Source of the DNA: Bacteroidota bacterium | GTDB taxonomy: Bacteria; Bacteroidota; Bacteroidia; Bacteroidales; VadinHA17 | Length of the DNA stretch: 5,885 nt | NCBI GenBank assembly: GCA_030642585.1 | Contig: DAOWNN010000150.1 | Location: 1 to 5,885 of the forward strand | Direction: 5' to 3' | In this document: one piece after another, positions 1 through 5,885 of the stretch | Numbering within the stretch: position 1 is the first letter of the stretch | How the letters are laid out: each line of letters starts with the position of its first letter | Notes under the pieces: generated by a model | Databases searched by the model: none | Seen by the model: the letters and a program-made list of their open reading frames with translations, nothing else | What the model was told of the DNA's origin: nothing | Program-made: the position numbers and the translations under genes

Positions 1-546
1 GGAAGTTTAAGTCATATTTTCTTCAATATGTTTGCTTTATGGATGTTTGGAAGGGTTCTGGAAGGTGTGTGGGGAGGTAAACGATTTTTTATTTTCTATT
101 TTGTTACTGGTATAGGTGCCGCTACAATTCACAGCCTGGTGAATTATATTGAATTTTCAGCAGTGAGAGCACAAATGTCTCCTGAACAAATTGATACTGT
201 TTTACGAGAAGGTTATATTGCCTTTGAGCAGGGGAAGAATTTTGTTGACCCTTTAATGGGGAAAATGAATCAATTTCTAAATATTCCTACCATTGGTGCG
301 TCAGGTGCAGTATTTGGGGTCTTATTGGGATTTGGAATGTTGTTCCCCAATACACAGCTGATGTTGTTGTTCCCTCCTATACCCATCAAGGCAAAATATT
401 TTGTTACATTTTATGGAGTACTTGAGTTATTCCTGGCTCTTTCACAACCCGGGAGCAATATTGCTCATGTTGCTCATCTCGGGGGCATGATTTTTGGGTT
501 TATTCTTATCAAATACTGGGGGAAACAAAAAAATACTTTTTATTAG
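1..546 (+). CDS. Rhomboid family intramembrane serine protease (5'-truncated by window edge)
   Basis: Probable rhomboid protease, cleaving transmembrane substrates within the inner membrane. The frame is open to base 1, so the gene begins upstream; 181 residues are visible and TM1 and loop 1 are missing. Numbering from the first codon in the window, the TM2 motif SHIFFNM supplies H5 and N9 (oxyanion region). The nucleophile S101 lies in GASG (codon 301-303) at the start of TM4. The catalytic H159 lies in AHLGG (codon 475-477) in TM6. Between TM3 and TM4 is an extended hydrophilic loop, about residues 51-95, expected on the periplasmic side; from memory, Bacteroidota rhomboids often have such an insert. 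All catalytic residues are present, so it should be active. The ATG at 28 is internal, because it falls just after the conserved TM2 histidine motif. The second rhomboid gene follows after 7 nt. The substrate is unknown. Confidence 0.93.
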   Translation, partial: GSLSHIFFNMFALWMFGRVLEGVWGGKRFFIFYFVTGIGAATIHSLVNYIEFSAVRAQMSPEQIDTVLREGYIAFEQGKNFVDPLMGKMNQFLNIPTIGASGAVFGVLLGFGMLFPNTQLMLLFPPIPIKAKYFVTFYGVLELFLALSQPGSNIAHVAHLGGMIFGFILIKYWGKQKNTFY

Positions 547-550
547 GAAG
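545..550 (+). promoter_or_regulatory. Shine-Dalgarno site of the second rhomboid gene, overlapping the upstream stop codon
   Basis: AGGAAG begins inside the TAG stop (544-546) of the first rhomboid gene and sits 3 nt before ATG 554 (5 nt if counted from the AGGA core). It decides the start of the downstream gene and suggests that ribosomes terminating on the first gene re-initiate on the second. This is inferred from position; no coupling has been measured. Confidence 0.6.
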
Positions 551-553
551 CTG

Positions 554-1441
554 ATGAATATAATTGAAGAAATAAAAAAATCATATAAAAAAGGTAGTTC
601 CCTCCACAAGCTTTTATACATAAATCTTGGGTTATTCCTTGCTGTAAAGCTGGTGTTCATTATCCTCTTTCTTTTTAATGTTGGAGAGGCTGAAGTACTC
701 GTATTAAAATGGCTTGCTGTTCCTGCCTATCTTCCTGACCTGATTCTAAGAATATGGACACCCATTACCTATATGTTCTTGCATGAAGGATTTATACACA
801 TCCTTTTTAACCTTTTATGGCTCTATTGGTTCGGAACTATTTTCCTTGAATACTTTGATCAGAAAAAATTAATTACAGTTTATTTGCTGGGAGGTTTATC
901 CGGTGCTTTTCTTTACATTTTTTCTTTTAATGTTTTTCCGTCTTTTGCTCCATACCTGGAACAATCAGTCGCCCTGGGAGCTTCAGCTTCGGTAATGGCC
1001 ATTGTTATTGCAGTGGCTGTATATGTTCCCAATTATGTTGTCAGGCTATTATTGATAGGCCCGGTTAAAATTAAATACATTGCCATCGCTGTATTTGTTT
1101 TTACATCTATTCTTGACTTTTCAATTAATACCGGGGGTAAAATAGCTCATATCGGGGGAGCAATATTTGGGTTTTTATACGTATCACAATACAGAAGAGG
1201 GAAAGACATTGGAAAAGGCTTTGGTCGTTTTATGGATAGTATTTTTAGTCTCTTCAAATCAAAAAGCAAACTAAAAGTAACTCACAGGAAAGTTCCAAAA
1301 AATGACATGGATTACAATGCCAATAAAGCAAATGAGCAGGAAGATGTGAACCGTATTCTTGACAAGATCTCAAAAGGAGGTTACGACAGCCTTACAAAAA
1401 AAGAAAAAGAGACCTTGTTTAAAATGAGTAATAAAAAATAA
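554..1441 (+). CDS. Second rhomboid family intramembrane protease with C-terminal DUF6576-like tail
   Basis: Predicted inner-membrane rhomboid protease of 295 residues. The frame is open back to an ATG at 494, but ATG 554 is preferred: it has the AGGAAG site and avoids a 53-nt overlap with the first rhomboid. TM segments lie at about 22-42, 80-100, 106-126, 141-158, 172-190 and 196-212. H82 and N86 in IHILFN form the TM2 motif, S144 in GASAS is the nucleophile (codon 983-985), and H199 in AHIGG is the catalytic base (codon 1148-1150). The usual glycine after the serine is alanine (GASA rather than GASG), but the Ser-His dyad is intact, so it is probably active. After TM6 a basic linker leads to a short conserved tail at about 261-294 (EDVNRILDKI followed by GYDSLTKKEKE). 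I recognise this as the DUF6576 tail found on Bacteroidota rhomboids, probably cytoplasmic. It lacks the long TM3-TM4 insert of its neighbour, so it is not a recent duplicate. Confidence 0.9.
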   Translation: MNIIEEIKKSYKKGSSLHKLLYINLGLFLAVKLVFIILFLFNVGEAEVLVLKWLAVPAYLPDLILRIWTPITYMFLHEGFIHILFNLLWLYWFGTIFLEYFDQKKLITVYLLGGLSGAFLYIFSFNVFPSFAPYLEQSVALGASASVMAIVIAVAVYVPNYVVRLLLIGPVKIKYIAIAVFVFTSILDFSINTGGKIAHIGGAIFGFLYVSQYRRGKDIGKGFGRFMDSIFSLFKSKSKLKVTHRKVPKNDMDYNANKANEQEDVNRILDKISKGGYDSLTKKEKETLFKMSNKK

Positions 1442-1481
1442 GCTATTTCATTCCGGGAGTATTCAATAAAAATAACCTTCA

Positions 1482-2594
1482 TTGAAAAAAACTTTATTCA
1501 GAATAAGTAGTTTATTGGGTTTTATTTTACTTCCGGGTATTTTATTATCTTATCTTTCTATTTGGGTTAACCCTGGAAACTTGTGGTTCTTAAGTATTTT
1601 CGGCCTGTTTTATCCCTATTTTCTAATAGGGAATTTAGTCTTGTTTGCTTATTGGATTTTTCGAAATAAGAAATTTGCCTTTTTGATTCTCATTGTTATT
1701 CTTTTAGGTTCAAACCACATAAGAAGTTATTATCAATTAAAGGGCCCGGGAACAAAGAAATACCAGAAATATATTTCCAATAAGGAATCCGATATTAAAA
1801 ACCTGAAAGTATTGACCTACAATGTGAGGCTGTTTAATTTTTATCAGGAAGCAGATTCTGAAAATTCATATAATGAATTTATACAAATTATATTAAGTCA
1901 GAATCCTGATGTAATTTGCCTGCAGGAAGTATTAATATCTGAATATTCGGGAATTACACTTAAGAGGCTTAAAAAAGATTTCAGCCATACTTCTTTCACA
2001 TATTATAAGCTTGTAAACAACCCTTCCGGAAGCAGAAAATACGGAAATGTAATCTTTTCTTCATATCCGATCATTAATAAAGGGGAGGTAGCCTTCAGCA
2101 AGACATACAACCGAAGTATTTTTGCTGATCTATTAATCAATGATGACACGGTCAGGATCTATAATAATCACTTGCAGTCTTTTAATCTAGGATCCGAAAA
2201 TTTTTCTTTTCTCACTGATTTTGAGCATAATTTTGATGATGACCCTTTGGATGAAATCCAGGATATTTCATTCAGAATGAAAGCAGCTTATATTCAGAGG
2301 GCGAAGCAGGCAAACCAATTAAGATCGCACATCAAACAAACTCATTTGCCAGTAGTGGTTTGCGGAGATTTTAATGACACCCCGGTCTCTTATGTTTATT
2401 ATTCCATTAAGAAAGATCTCAAAGATGCATTTATTGAATCAGGGAAAGGGTTTGGAAAAACCTATGATCAGATCTTTCCGTCTTTCAGAATTGATTATAT
2501 CTTACATAGTAAAGAACTTTACCCCGTAGAGTTCAAAACTCTTGACATTAAATTATCTGACCATTATCCCCTGGTTACAAACTTTGCATTTTAA
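1482..2594 (+). CDS. Membrane-anchored endonuclease/exonuclease/phosphatase (EEP) family protein
   Basis: A 370-residue protein with an N-terminal membrane region and an EEP (DNase I / exonuclease III / inositol phosphatase fold) catalytic domain. Hydrophobic segments lie at about 8-28, 35-60 and 64-78; the catalytic domain spans about 108-370. Metal-binding and catalytic motifs are in order: N114 in LTYNVR, E149 in ICLQEV, N229-H230 in NNHLQS, D296 and N298 in CGDFND, D338 in RIDYI, and D360-H361 in SDHYP. The full set suggests an active Mg2+-dependent phosphodiesterase or phosphatase. The substrate (nucleic acid, phospholipid or other phosphoester) cannot be told from sequence. An acidic insert (FDDDPLDE, 251-258) precedes the GDFND motif. 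The start is TTG at 1482: a TAA at 1473-1475 closes the frame upstream and the first in-frame ATG is at about residue 266, beyond much of the catalytic domain. No good Shine-Dalgarno is seen. It lies 40 nt after the second rhomboid, probably in the same operon. Confidence 0.88.
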   Translation: MKKTLFRISSLLGFILLPGILLSYLSIWVNPGNLWFLSIFGLFYPYFLIGNLVLFAYWIFRNKKFAFLILIVILLGSNHIRSYYQLKGPGTKKYQKYISNKESDIKNLKVLTYNVRLFNFYQEADSENSYNEFIQIILSQNPDVICLQEVLISEYSGITLKRLKKDFSHTSFTYYKLVNNPSGSRKYGNVIFSSYPIINKGEVAFSKTYNRSIFADLLINDDTVRIYNNHLQSFNLGSENFSFLTDFEHNFDDDPLDEIQDISFRMKAAYIQRAKQANQLRSHIKQTHLPVVVCGDFNDTPVSYVYYSIKKDLKDAFIESGKGFGKTYDQIFPSFRIDYILHSKELYPVEFKTLDIKLSDHYPLVTNFAF

Positions 2595-2595
2595 C

Positions 2596-2615
2596 CTGCT
2601 TTATTCCTAAGGCAG
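2596..2615. terminator. Hairpin between convergent genes, possible weak terminator
   Basis: Arms 2596-2603 (CTGCTTTA) and 2608-2615 (TAAGGCAG) form an 8-bp stem with one G-T wobble around a 4-nt loop (TTCC; read as GGAA, a GNRA-type loop, on the - strand). It begins 2 nt after the stop of the EEP gene and lies 33 nt beyond the stop of the convergent dehydratase gene. Neither strand has a clear U-tract after the stem, and on the - strand the wobble becomes an A-C mismatch. Function as a terminator or 3'-end stabiliser for the + transcript is an inference from position. Confidence 0.35.
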
Positions 2616-2648
2616 AAGGGATAAGTTCAACAAACCTGATTTTTCGGG

Positions 2649-3602
2649 CTAAGAAAACAACTGAGATATTGTTTTAAGGTCTACATTGCCCCCGGTAATA
2701 ACAATTCCAATTCTTTTTTCATGAATCTTTTCTCCATGCTGAAGTAGAATTGCAAGAGGGACAGCTGAGGAAGGCTCCACAATAATTTTCATCCTGGTCC
2801 AAATTAGTTTCATTGCTTCCACTATAGATTCCTCACTGGCAGTAAATATTTCGTCAACATTTTTGCGAACAATACTATAAGTAAGAGGACTCATTGAAGT
2901 AAGCAGTCCATCTGCAATTGTCTTTGGATTAACAGAAAGGATAAGTTTTTTCTGATAAAAAGAACGATATGCATCATCGGCACCTTCAGGTTCAGCAGCA
3001 ATTACACTGCAGAAGGGATGAAGTGCTCTGGCAACTATGCTCCCTCCACAAATTAATCCTCCCCCGCCTATCGGAGCAATGATTGCATCCAGATCATCGT
3101 ATTCTTCAAAAAGCTCCTTCACTGCTGTTCCCTGTCCGCATATTACTTTACTATTATTGAAAGGATGAATAAATGTAGCTCCCGTTTTTTTTACTACCTC
3201 CTCCAATCCTGACTCCCTGGCTTCAAGTGTTGGTTCACAATATGTAATTTCAGCACCATAAAAGGCAACAGCATCTTTTTTAACCTGTGGAGCATTGTTG
3301 GGCATTACAATATATGCAGGAATACCCTGCGTTTTTGCTGCCAGGGCAAGTGCTGCAGCGTGATTTCCGGAAGAATGTGTAGCCACTCCTTTGTTAAGTT
3401 CACTATCATTGAGACACAATACCGCATTAGTAGCACCTCTGAACTTAAAGGCTCCCACCTTTTGAAAATTCTCACATTTAAAAAATAAGTCTTTCCCGAG
3501 TATGGAATTAATAGCCGATGAGGTAAGTACAGGAGTTCTATGAACAAAGGGTCTGATCCTGTCATGGGCTGCTAATACTTCTTCGTATTCAGGAATTTTC
3601 AT
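2649..3602 (-). CDS. PLP-dependent serine/threonine dehydratase, serine racemase-like
   Basis: Fold-type II PLP enzyme of 317 residues, the length of catabolic threonine dehydratase or serine racemase, with no C-terminal ACT domain. It should be cytoplasmic and deaminate L-serine or L-threonine to pyruvate or 2-oxobutanoate plus ammonia. K53 in AFKFRGA is the PLP Schiff-base lysine (codon 3444-3446). SSGNH at 77-81 contacts the cofactor and substrate, GGGG at 179-182 holds the PLP phosphate, and TGGN (T303) is near the pyridine nitrogen. Compared from memory with human serine racemase, S78 matches the re-face acid/base Ser84, and E204, A208 and D210 in EPEGADD match its divalent-metal site. 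TIADG and IVEPSSA are also shared. Racemase activity is therefore possible alongside dehydration, but is not proven. Without an ACT domain, the isoleucine feedback seen with biosynthetic IlvA is not expected. The ATG at 3602 follows an A-rich leader (a run of nine A at 3609-3617) without a clear Shine-Dalgarno. Confidence 0.9.
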   Translation of the reverse strand: MKIPEYEEVLAAHDRIRPFVHRTPVLTSSAINSILGKDLFFKCENFQKVGAFKFRGATNAVLCLNDSELNKGVATHSSGNHAAALALAAKTQGIPAYIVMPNNAPQVKKDAVAFYGAEITYCEPTLEARESGLEEVVKKTGATFIHPFNNSKVICGQGTAVKELFEEYDDLDAIIAPIGGGGLICGGSIVARALHPFCSVIAAEPEGADDAYRSFYQKKLILSVNPKTIADGLLTSMSPLTYSIVRKNVDEIFTASEESIVEAMKLIWTRMKIIVEPSSAVPLAILLQHGEKIHEKRIGIVITGGNVDLKTISQLFS

Positions 3603-3678
3603 TATTTCTTTTTTTTTACTTAAAAGAGTTCAATGCATTAGATACATACCATCCATAAATCATCTTAAATTGGTAAAT

Positions 3679-3756
3679 CTTTTGTGTCTTAATGAGATAA
3701 TGGCATAGAAGAATATAAGCCACCAAGGCTCCAAGACACAAAGAAACACTAAAAAC
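3679..3756. repeat. Degenerate CACAAAG-type phrase repeat with inverted copy of its core
   Basis: At about 3720-3755 the + strand reads as a run of related short units, roughly CCACCAAGG, CTCCAAGA, CACAAAGAAA and CACTAAAAA, with a period of 8-10 nt. An exact inverted copy of the core lies upstream: TTTGTGTCTT at 3681-3690 pairs with AAGACACAAA at 3733-3742, giving 10-bp arms around a 42-nt spacer. From memory, similar phrases (CACAAAG / CACGAAG runs) are scattered through intergenic regions in several bacterial phyla including Bacteroidota, with no agreed function. No open reading frame of note covers it. Confidence 0.5.
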
Positions 3757-3761
3757 AGTGT
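3746..3761 (-). terminator. Weak hairpin downstream of the carboxypeptidase-regulatory-like gene
   Basis: On the - strand ACACT and AGTGT form a 5-bp stem around a T-rich 6-nt loop, followed by TTTCTTTGTGTCTT. It starts about 48 nt after the stop of the gene at 3810-4568, so it could end that transcript before the dehydratase gene. The stem is short and AT-rich and overlaps the phrase repeat, so the match to a terminator may be accidental. Confidence 0.25.
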
Positions 3762-3809
3762 ATTTCTAAGCAATTACCGAAAGGAATCTTTCACCGAAGG
3801 GAAATAATT

Positions 3810-4568
3810 TCATTTTTCATACTCCCGGTATGAATTCTTCACCAAGAAAAGTATATCATATTCTGAAGCATTTAATAGAAATTCTTCACTTAAATGGCAA
3901 TAAATCATAAAATCCTTCAGTTCCTGTCCTTGCAATCCTGTAAGTTCTCCTACATTCTCTTCATTAAATTTCTCATTAATAATTTCTAACTTTCTTTGAT
4001 ACTCCAACATTTTCTGCAATTTAATCAGGCTTTTTTCCTCTTTTGTTTTTATTGAAAAACTGAAGCCCACGTGAACTTTAGCATATTTCATTGCTTCCGC
4101 TGCGGCTATTTCCTGAATATATTCCAGACTTTTTTCCCTTTGGGATTTGGGAGGAATAGAAGAAATAACTTTTTGTCTGAACTGTGCATAGTTTCCAAAA
4201 CCTTCGACGGTAACTGGCTCAATCATATAAATCTTATGCCTGACAAAAATAGTTTTTGAGAAATAATTAGAAGGCCAAAAGTCTGGCAGAGAAAAATATC
4301 GTTCTTTTATACCCAGGGCTGAGATATACAAAGAATCACTTCGTCTCATAACAATTGTAAAAAATCCAAGGGAATCACTTATGGTTCCAATATTTAAACC
4401 ATTATTTAATATATGTGCGTATGCTATTGGGGTCCCATTCTCATAACTTTTTAACTGGCCTTGAATGGTAACCAGGCTATCACCTGCATTTTCATTCTGA
4501 CCTGTTAGAAGCAATGGAAATGAAAAAAAAAACAATCCTAAAATCAAATTTTTCTCCAGAAATGTCAT
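3810..4568 (-). CDS. Secreted protein with carboxypeptidase-like regulatory domain, function unknown
   Basis: A 252-residue protein. Residues 1-23 look like a Sec signal peptide (K6 near the N-terminus, hydrophobic core LILGLFFFSFPLLL); there is no lipobox cysteine, so export to the periplasm or outer-membrane side as a non-lipoprotein is expected. Residues about 32-120 form a beta-rich carboxypeptidase D regulatory-like domain (CarboxypepD_reg / PF13715 type). It opens with TIQGQLKS, has GTPIAYAHI and the turn GTISDSLGFF, and ends near PVTVEGF. Residues 125-252 are charged and mostly helical, beginning with the YAQFRQKV pattern often seen after this domain in Bacteroidota proteins. There are no peptidase active-site motifs and no TonB-receptor plug or barrel follows; the ORF ends cleanly at TGA. 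The role is unknown; the fold may bind protein or help assembly at the cell surface. The gene follows the S9 peptidase gene by 94 nt on the same strand. Confidence 0.75.
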   Translation of the reverse strand: MTFLEKNLILGLFFFSFPLLLTGQNENAGDSLVTIQGQLKSYENGTPIAYAHILNNGLNIGTISDSLGFFTIVMRRSDSLYISALGIKERYFSLPDFWPSNYFSKTIFVRHKIYMIEPVTVEGFGNYAQFRQKVISSIPPKSQREKSLEYIQEIAAAEAMKYAKVHVGFSFSIKTKEEKSLIKLQKMLEYQRKLEIINEKFNEENVGELTGLQGQELKDFMIYCHLSEEFLLNASEYDILFLVKNSYREYEK

Positions 4569-4570
4569 GT

Positions 4571-4576
4571 CCGCCT
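4571..4576 (-). promoter_or_regulatory. Possible ribosome binding site for the carboxypeptidase-regulatory-like gene
   Basis: AGGCGG lies only 2 nt before ATG 4568, a short spacing. A better GGAGG at 4593-4597 is 24 nt away, too far for this start, and an in-frame TAG at 4575-4577 rules out an earlier start. ATG 4568 is kept because the signal peptide begins directly after it. Confidence 0.35.
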
Positions 4577-4662
4577 AATTCCCTAATAAAAACCTCCAGG
4601 TAAAGATAAAGATTAATAAGCTGTGAAATAAGAAAATATTAGCTCTGAAAAAGAAGAGGCAG

Positions 4663-5885
4663 CTATTTCTTGTTTTTTACATATTTCTCAAGCCATTGCA
4701 ATGTTTCCCAGTGCTTATGCAACAATGACTCCCTGGCAGCATATCCATGGCTTTCCATGGGCAGCATTACCAACCGCACGGTAGCACCATGTCCTTTTAA
4801 GGCTGAAAAATAACGCTCACTCTGAATCGGGAAAGTTCCACTATTGTTATCTGCAATTCCGTGAATCAGTAAAATTGGATCTTTCACCTGGTCAGCATGC
4901 ATGAAAGGAGACATAGTATAGTAAAGTTCAGGGGCCTCCCAGTAGCTTCTTCTTTCACTTTGAAAACCAAAAGGAGTTAGGGTTCTGTTATAGGCCCCAC
5001 TTTCTGCAATACCTGCAGCAAATAATCTGGAATGAGCCAGGAGATTTGCGGTCATGAAGGCACCATATGAATGGCCACCCACTGCAACTCTTGCAGGATC
5101 GGTGACTCCCATTTCACTCGCTTTATTGATGGCAGCCTCAGCATTTGCCACTAATTGCTCCACAAATCCATCATTTGGTTTAACATCCCCTTCCCCAACA
5201 ATTGGAAATGAAGCATTACTAAGAATTGCATAACCCTGTGTAACATAAGACAAGATATCGGTTGGTCTTAATCTTGGAAAAGTATATGGTGAACCTGAAA
5301 CCTGACCGGCAGCTTTAGCATCTTCATATTCCCTGGGATATGCCCATAAGACAGTTGGTAATGGGCCATCTTTTTCGCTATCATATCCTGCTGGCAAATA
5401 TAGAGTAAAAGTAAGATCTATACCATCAGCTCTTTTGTACTTTACCAGCTCCTTACTAACACCTATTAAGGAGGGATATGGATTTTCGAACTTTGTTATA
5501 GCCATAATTTCACCACTCTTCAGGTTTCTTAAATAATAATTTGGAGGTAATTCTTTTGACTGCCTGCTGGTTATCACCTGGTTCTTTTTAATATTTATGA
5601 TTTCCTGAACAGATTCATAATATGGAGCTTCAGATCTCCATAATTCAGTAGTTTCACCGCTTTTGATATTATATTTCCTTAGAAATGGCCTGTCTCCTTC
5701 CGGAGAAGAACCCTGACCCCTTAGTATTAGAAACTTGCTTTTATCGGTAAAAAGAAGTACCCGCCTGCCATAGCTGTTTCTCGATGTGAAAAATTTTCCC
5801 GGATTACCATACCTGTCATCGGTCTTATATTCCATCATAAGTTTCTTGCTTGCCATGGGATTTGAAGGATTGAAAGAGCTAACAA
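4663..5885 (-). CDS. Prolyl oligopeptidase family (S9) serine peptidase, glutamyl endopeptidase-like; 5'-truncated by window edge
   Basis: C-terminal half of an S9-family serine peptidase. The frame stays open past the ATG at 5856 to the window edge with no stop, and family members run to roughly 800 residues, so about half is missing (probably a signal peptide and most of the beta-propeller). Numbering from that ATG, residues 1-130 are the last propeller strands and 145-397 the alpha/beta-hydrolase catalytic domain. The triad is S263 in GGHSYGAF (codon 5068-5070), D336 in GIADNN (codon 4849-4851) and H370 in ESHGY (codon 4747-4749). The run AESGAYNRTLTPFGFQ and the later KGHGA and SARES-like (AARES) motifs match, from memory, the glutamyl endopeptidase branch (S9D, plant chloroplast CGEP). 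Cleavage after glutamate is therefore likely but inferred. It is probably exported, but the N-terminus is not visible. No obvious terminator follows the stop at 4663; the next gene starts 94 nt on. Confidence 0.93.
   Translation of the reverse strand, partial: VSSFNPSNPMASKKLMMEYKTDDRYGNPGKFFTSRNSYGRRVLLFTDKSKFLILRGQGSSPEGDRPFLRKYNIKSGETTELWRSEAPYYESVQEIINIKKNQVITSRQSKELPPNYYLRNLKSGEIMAITKFENPYPSLIGVSKELVKYKRADGIDLTFTLYLPAGYDSEKDGPLPTVLWAYPREYEDAKAAGQVSGSPYTFPRLRPTDILSYVTQGYAILSNASFPIVGEGDVKPNDGFVEQLVANAEAAINKASEMGVTDPARVAVGGHSYGAFMTANLLAHSRLFAAGIAESGAYNRTLTPFGFQSERRSYWEAPELYYTMSPFMHADQVKDPILLIHGIADNNSGTFPIQSERYFSALKGHGATVRLVMLPMESHGYAARESLLHKHWETLQWLEKYVKNKK

Noticed and set aside
494..553. 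Upstream ATG at 494 as the start of the second rhomboid
   Set aside because: It would overlap the first rhomboid by 53 nt and add 20 residues that merely read the first gene's TM6 coding region in another frame. ATG 554 has a proper Shine-Dalgarno.
442..660. 72-codon open frame on the - strand
   Set aside because: It lies across the junction of the two rhomboid genes, antisense to them, with no recognisable domain; it is a shadow of coding sequence.
3305..3565. 86-codon open frame on the - strand inside the dehydratase gene
   Set aside because: Same strand, different frame, fully inside the well-supported dehydratase; no family resemblance.
3776..3801. Direct repeat ACCGAAAGG / ACCGAAGGG with 17-nt period
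   Set aside because: Only two 9-nt units with one mismatch, just past the end of a gene; too short to separate from chance.
4071..4259. 62-codon open frame on the + strand
   Set aside because: Antisense to the secreted carboxypeptidase-regulatory-like gene, with no recognised motif.
3810..4568. Truncated TonB-dependent (SusC-like) receptor
   Set aside because: The regulatory-like domain is the same type, but a helical C-terminal region and clean stop follow, with no plug domain or remnants of a barrel downstream; it looks like a complete small protein.
4569..4662. Bacteroidota-type promoter before the carboxypeptidase-regulatory-like gene (TATCTTTA resembles TAnnTTTG)
   Set aside because: The final G is missing and there is no TTTG box at the expected distance, so I do not call a promoter here.

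Overview
The window is an AT-rich bacterial chromosomal segment. Its gene content points to Bacteroidota: a rhomboid with a C-terminal DUF6576-like tail, a membrane-anchored endonuclease/exonuclease/phosphatase (EEP) protein, a secreted protein with a carboxypeptidase-like regulatory domain, and a glutamyl-endopeptidase-type S9 peptidase. I cannot place it below phylum. No phage, plasmid, transposase, CRISPR, rRNA or tRNA feature was recognised.

Left half, + strand (1-2594). The 3' part of a rhomboid protease gene (its 5' end is outside the window) is followed after 7 nt by a second, divergent rhomboid gene. Its Shine-Dalgarno sequence overlaps the stop codon of the first, so the two are probably translationally coupled. 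After 40 nt comes an EEP-family protein with an N-terminal membrane anchor that appears to start at TTG. The three genes look like one operon.

Right half, - strand (2649-5885). Reading in the direction of transcription, there is the C-terminal half of a prolyl-oligopeptidase-family (S9) peptidase that runs off the right edge. A 94-nt gap follows, then a secreted one-domain carboxypeptidase-regulatory-like protein of unknown role. After a 207-nt gap comes a PLP-dependent serine/threonine dehydratase that closely resembles serine racemase. The two halves are convergent and meet in a 54-nt gap that holds a compact hairpin.

The 207-nt gap at 3603-3809 is the only notable non-coding stretch. It carries a degenerate CACAAAG-type phrase repeat with an inverted 10-nt copy of its core upstream.

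Functionally this is mostly housekeeping and accessory proteolysis or metabolism. I see no strong evidence for a new multi-gene system. The points most worth checking are the paired divergent rhomboids, the serine racemase-like metal and catalytic residues in the dehydratase, and the intergenic repeat.
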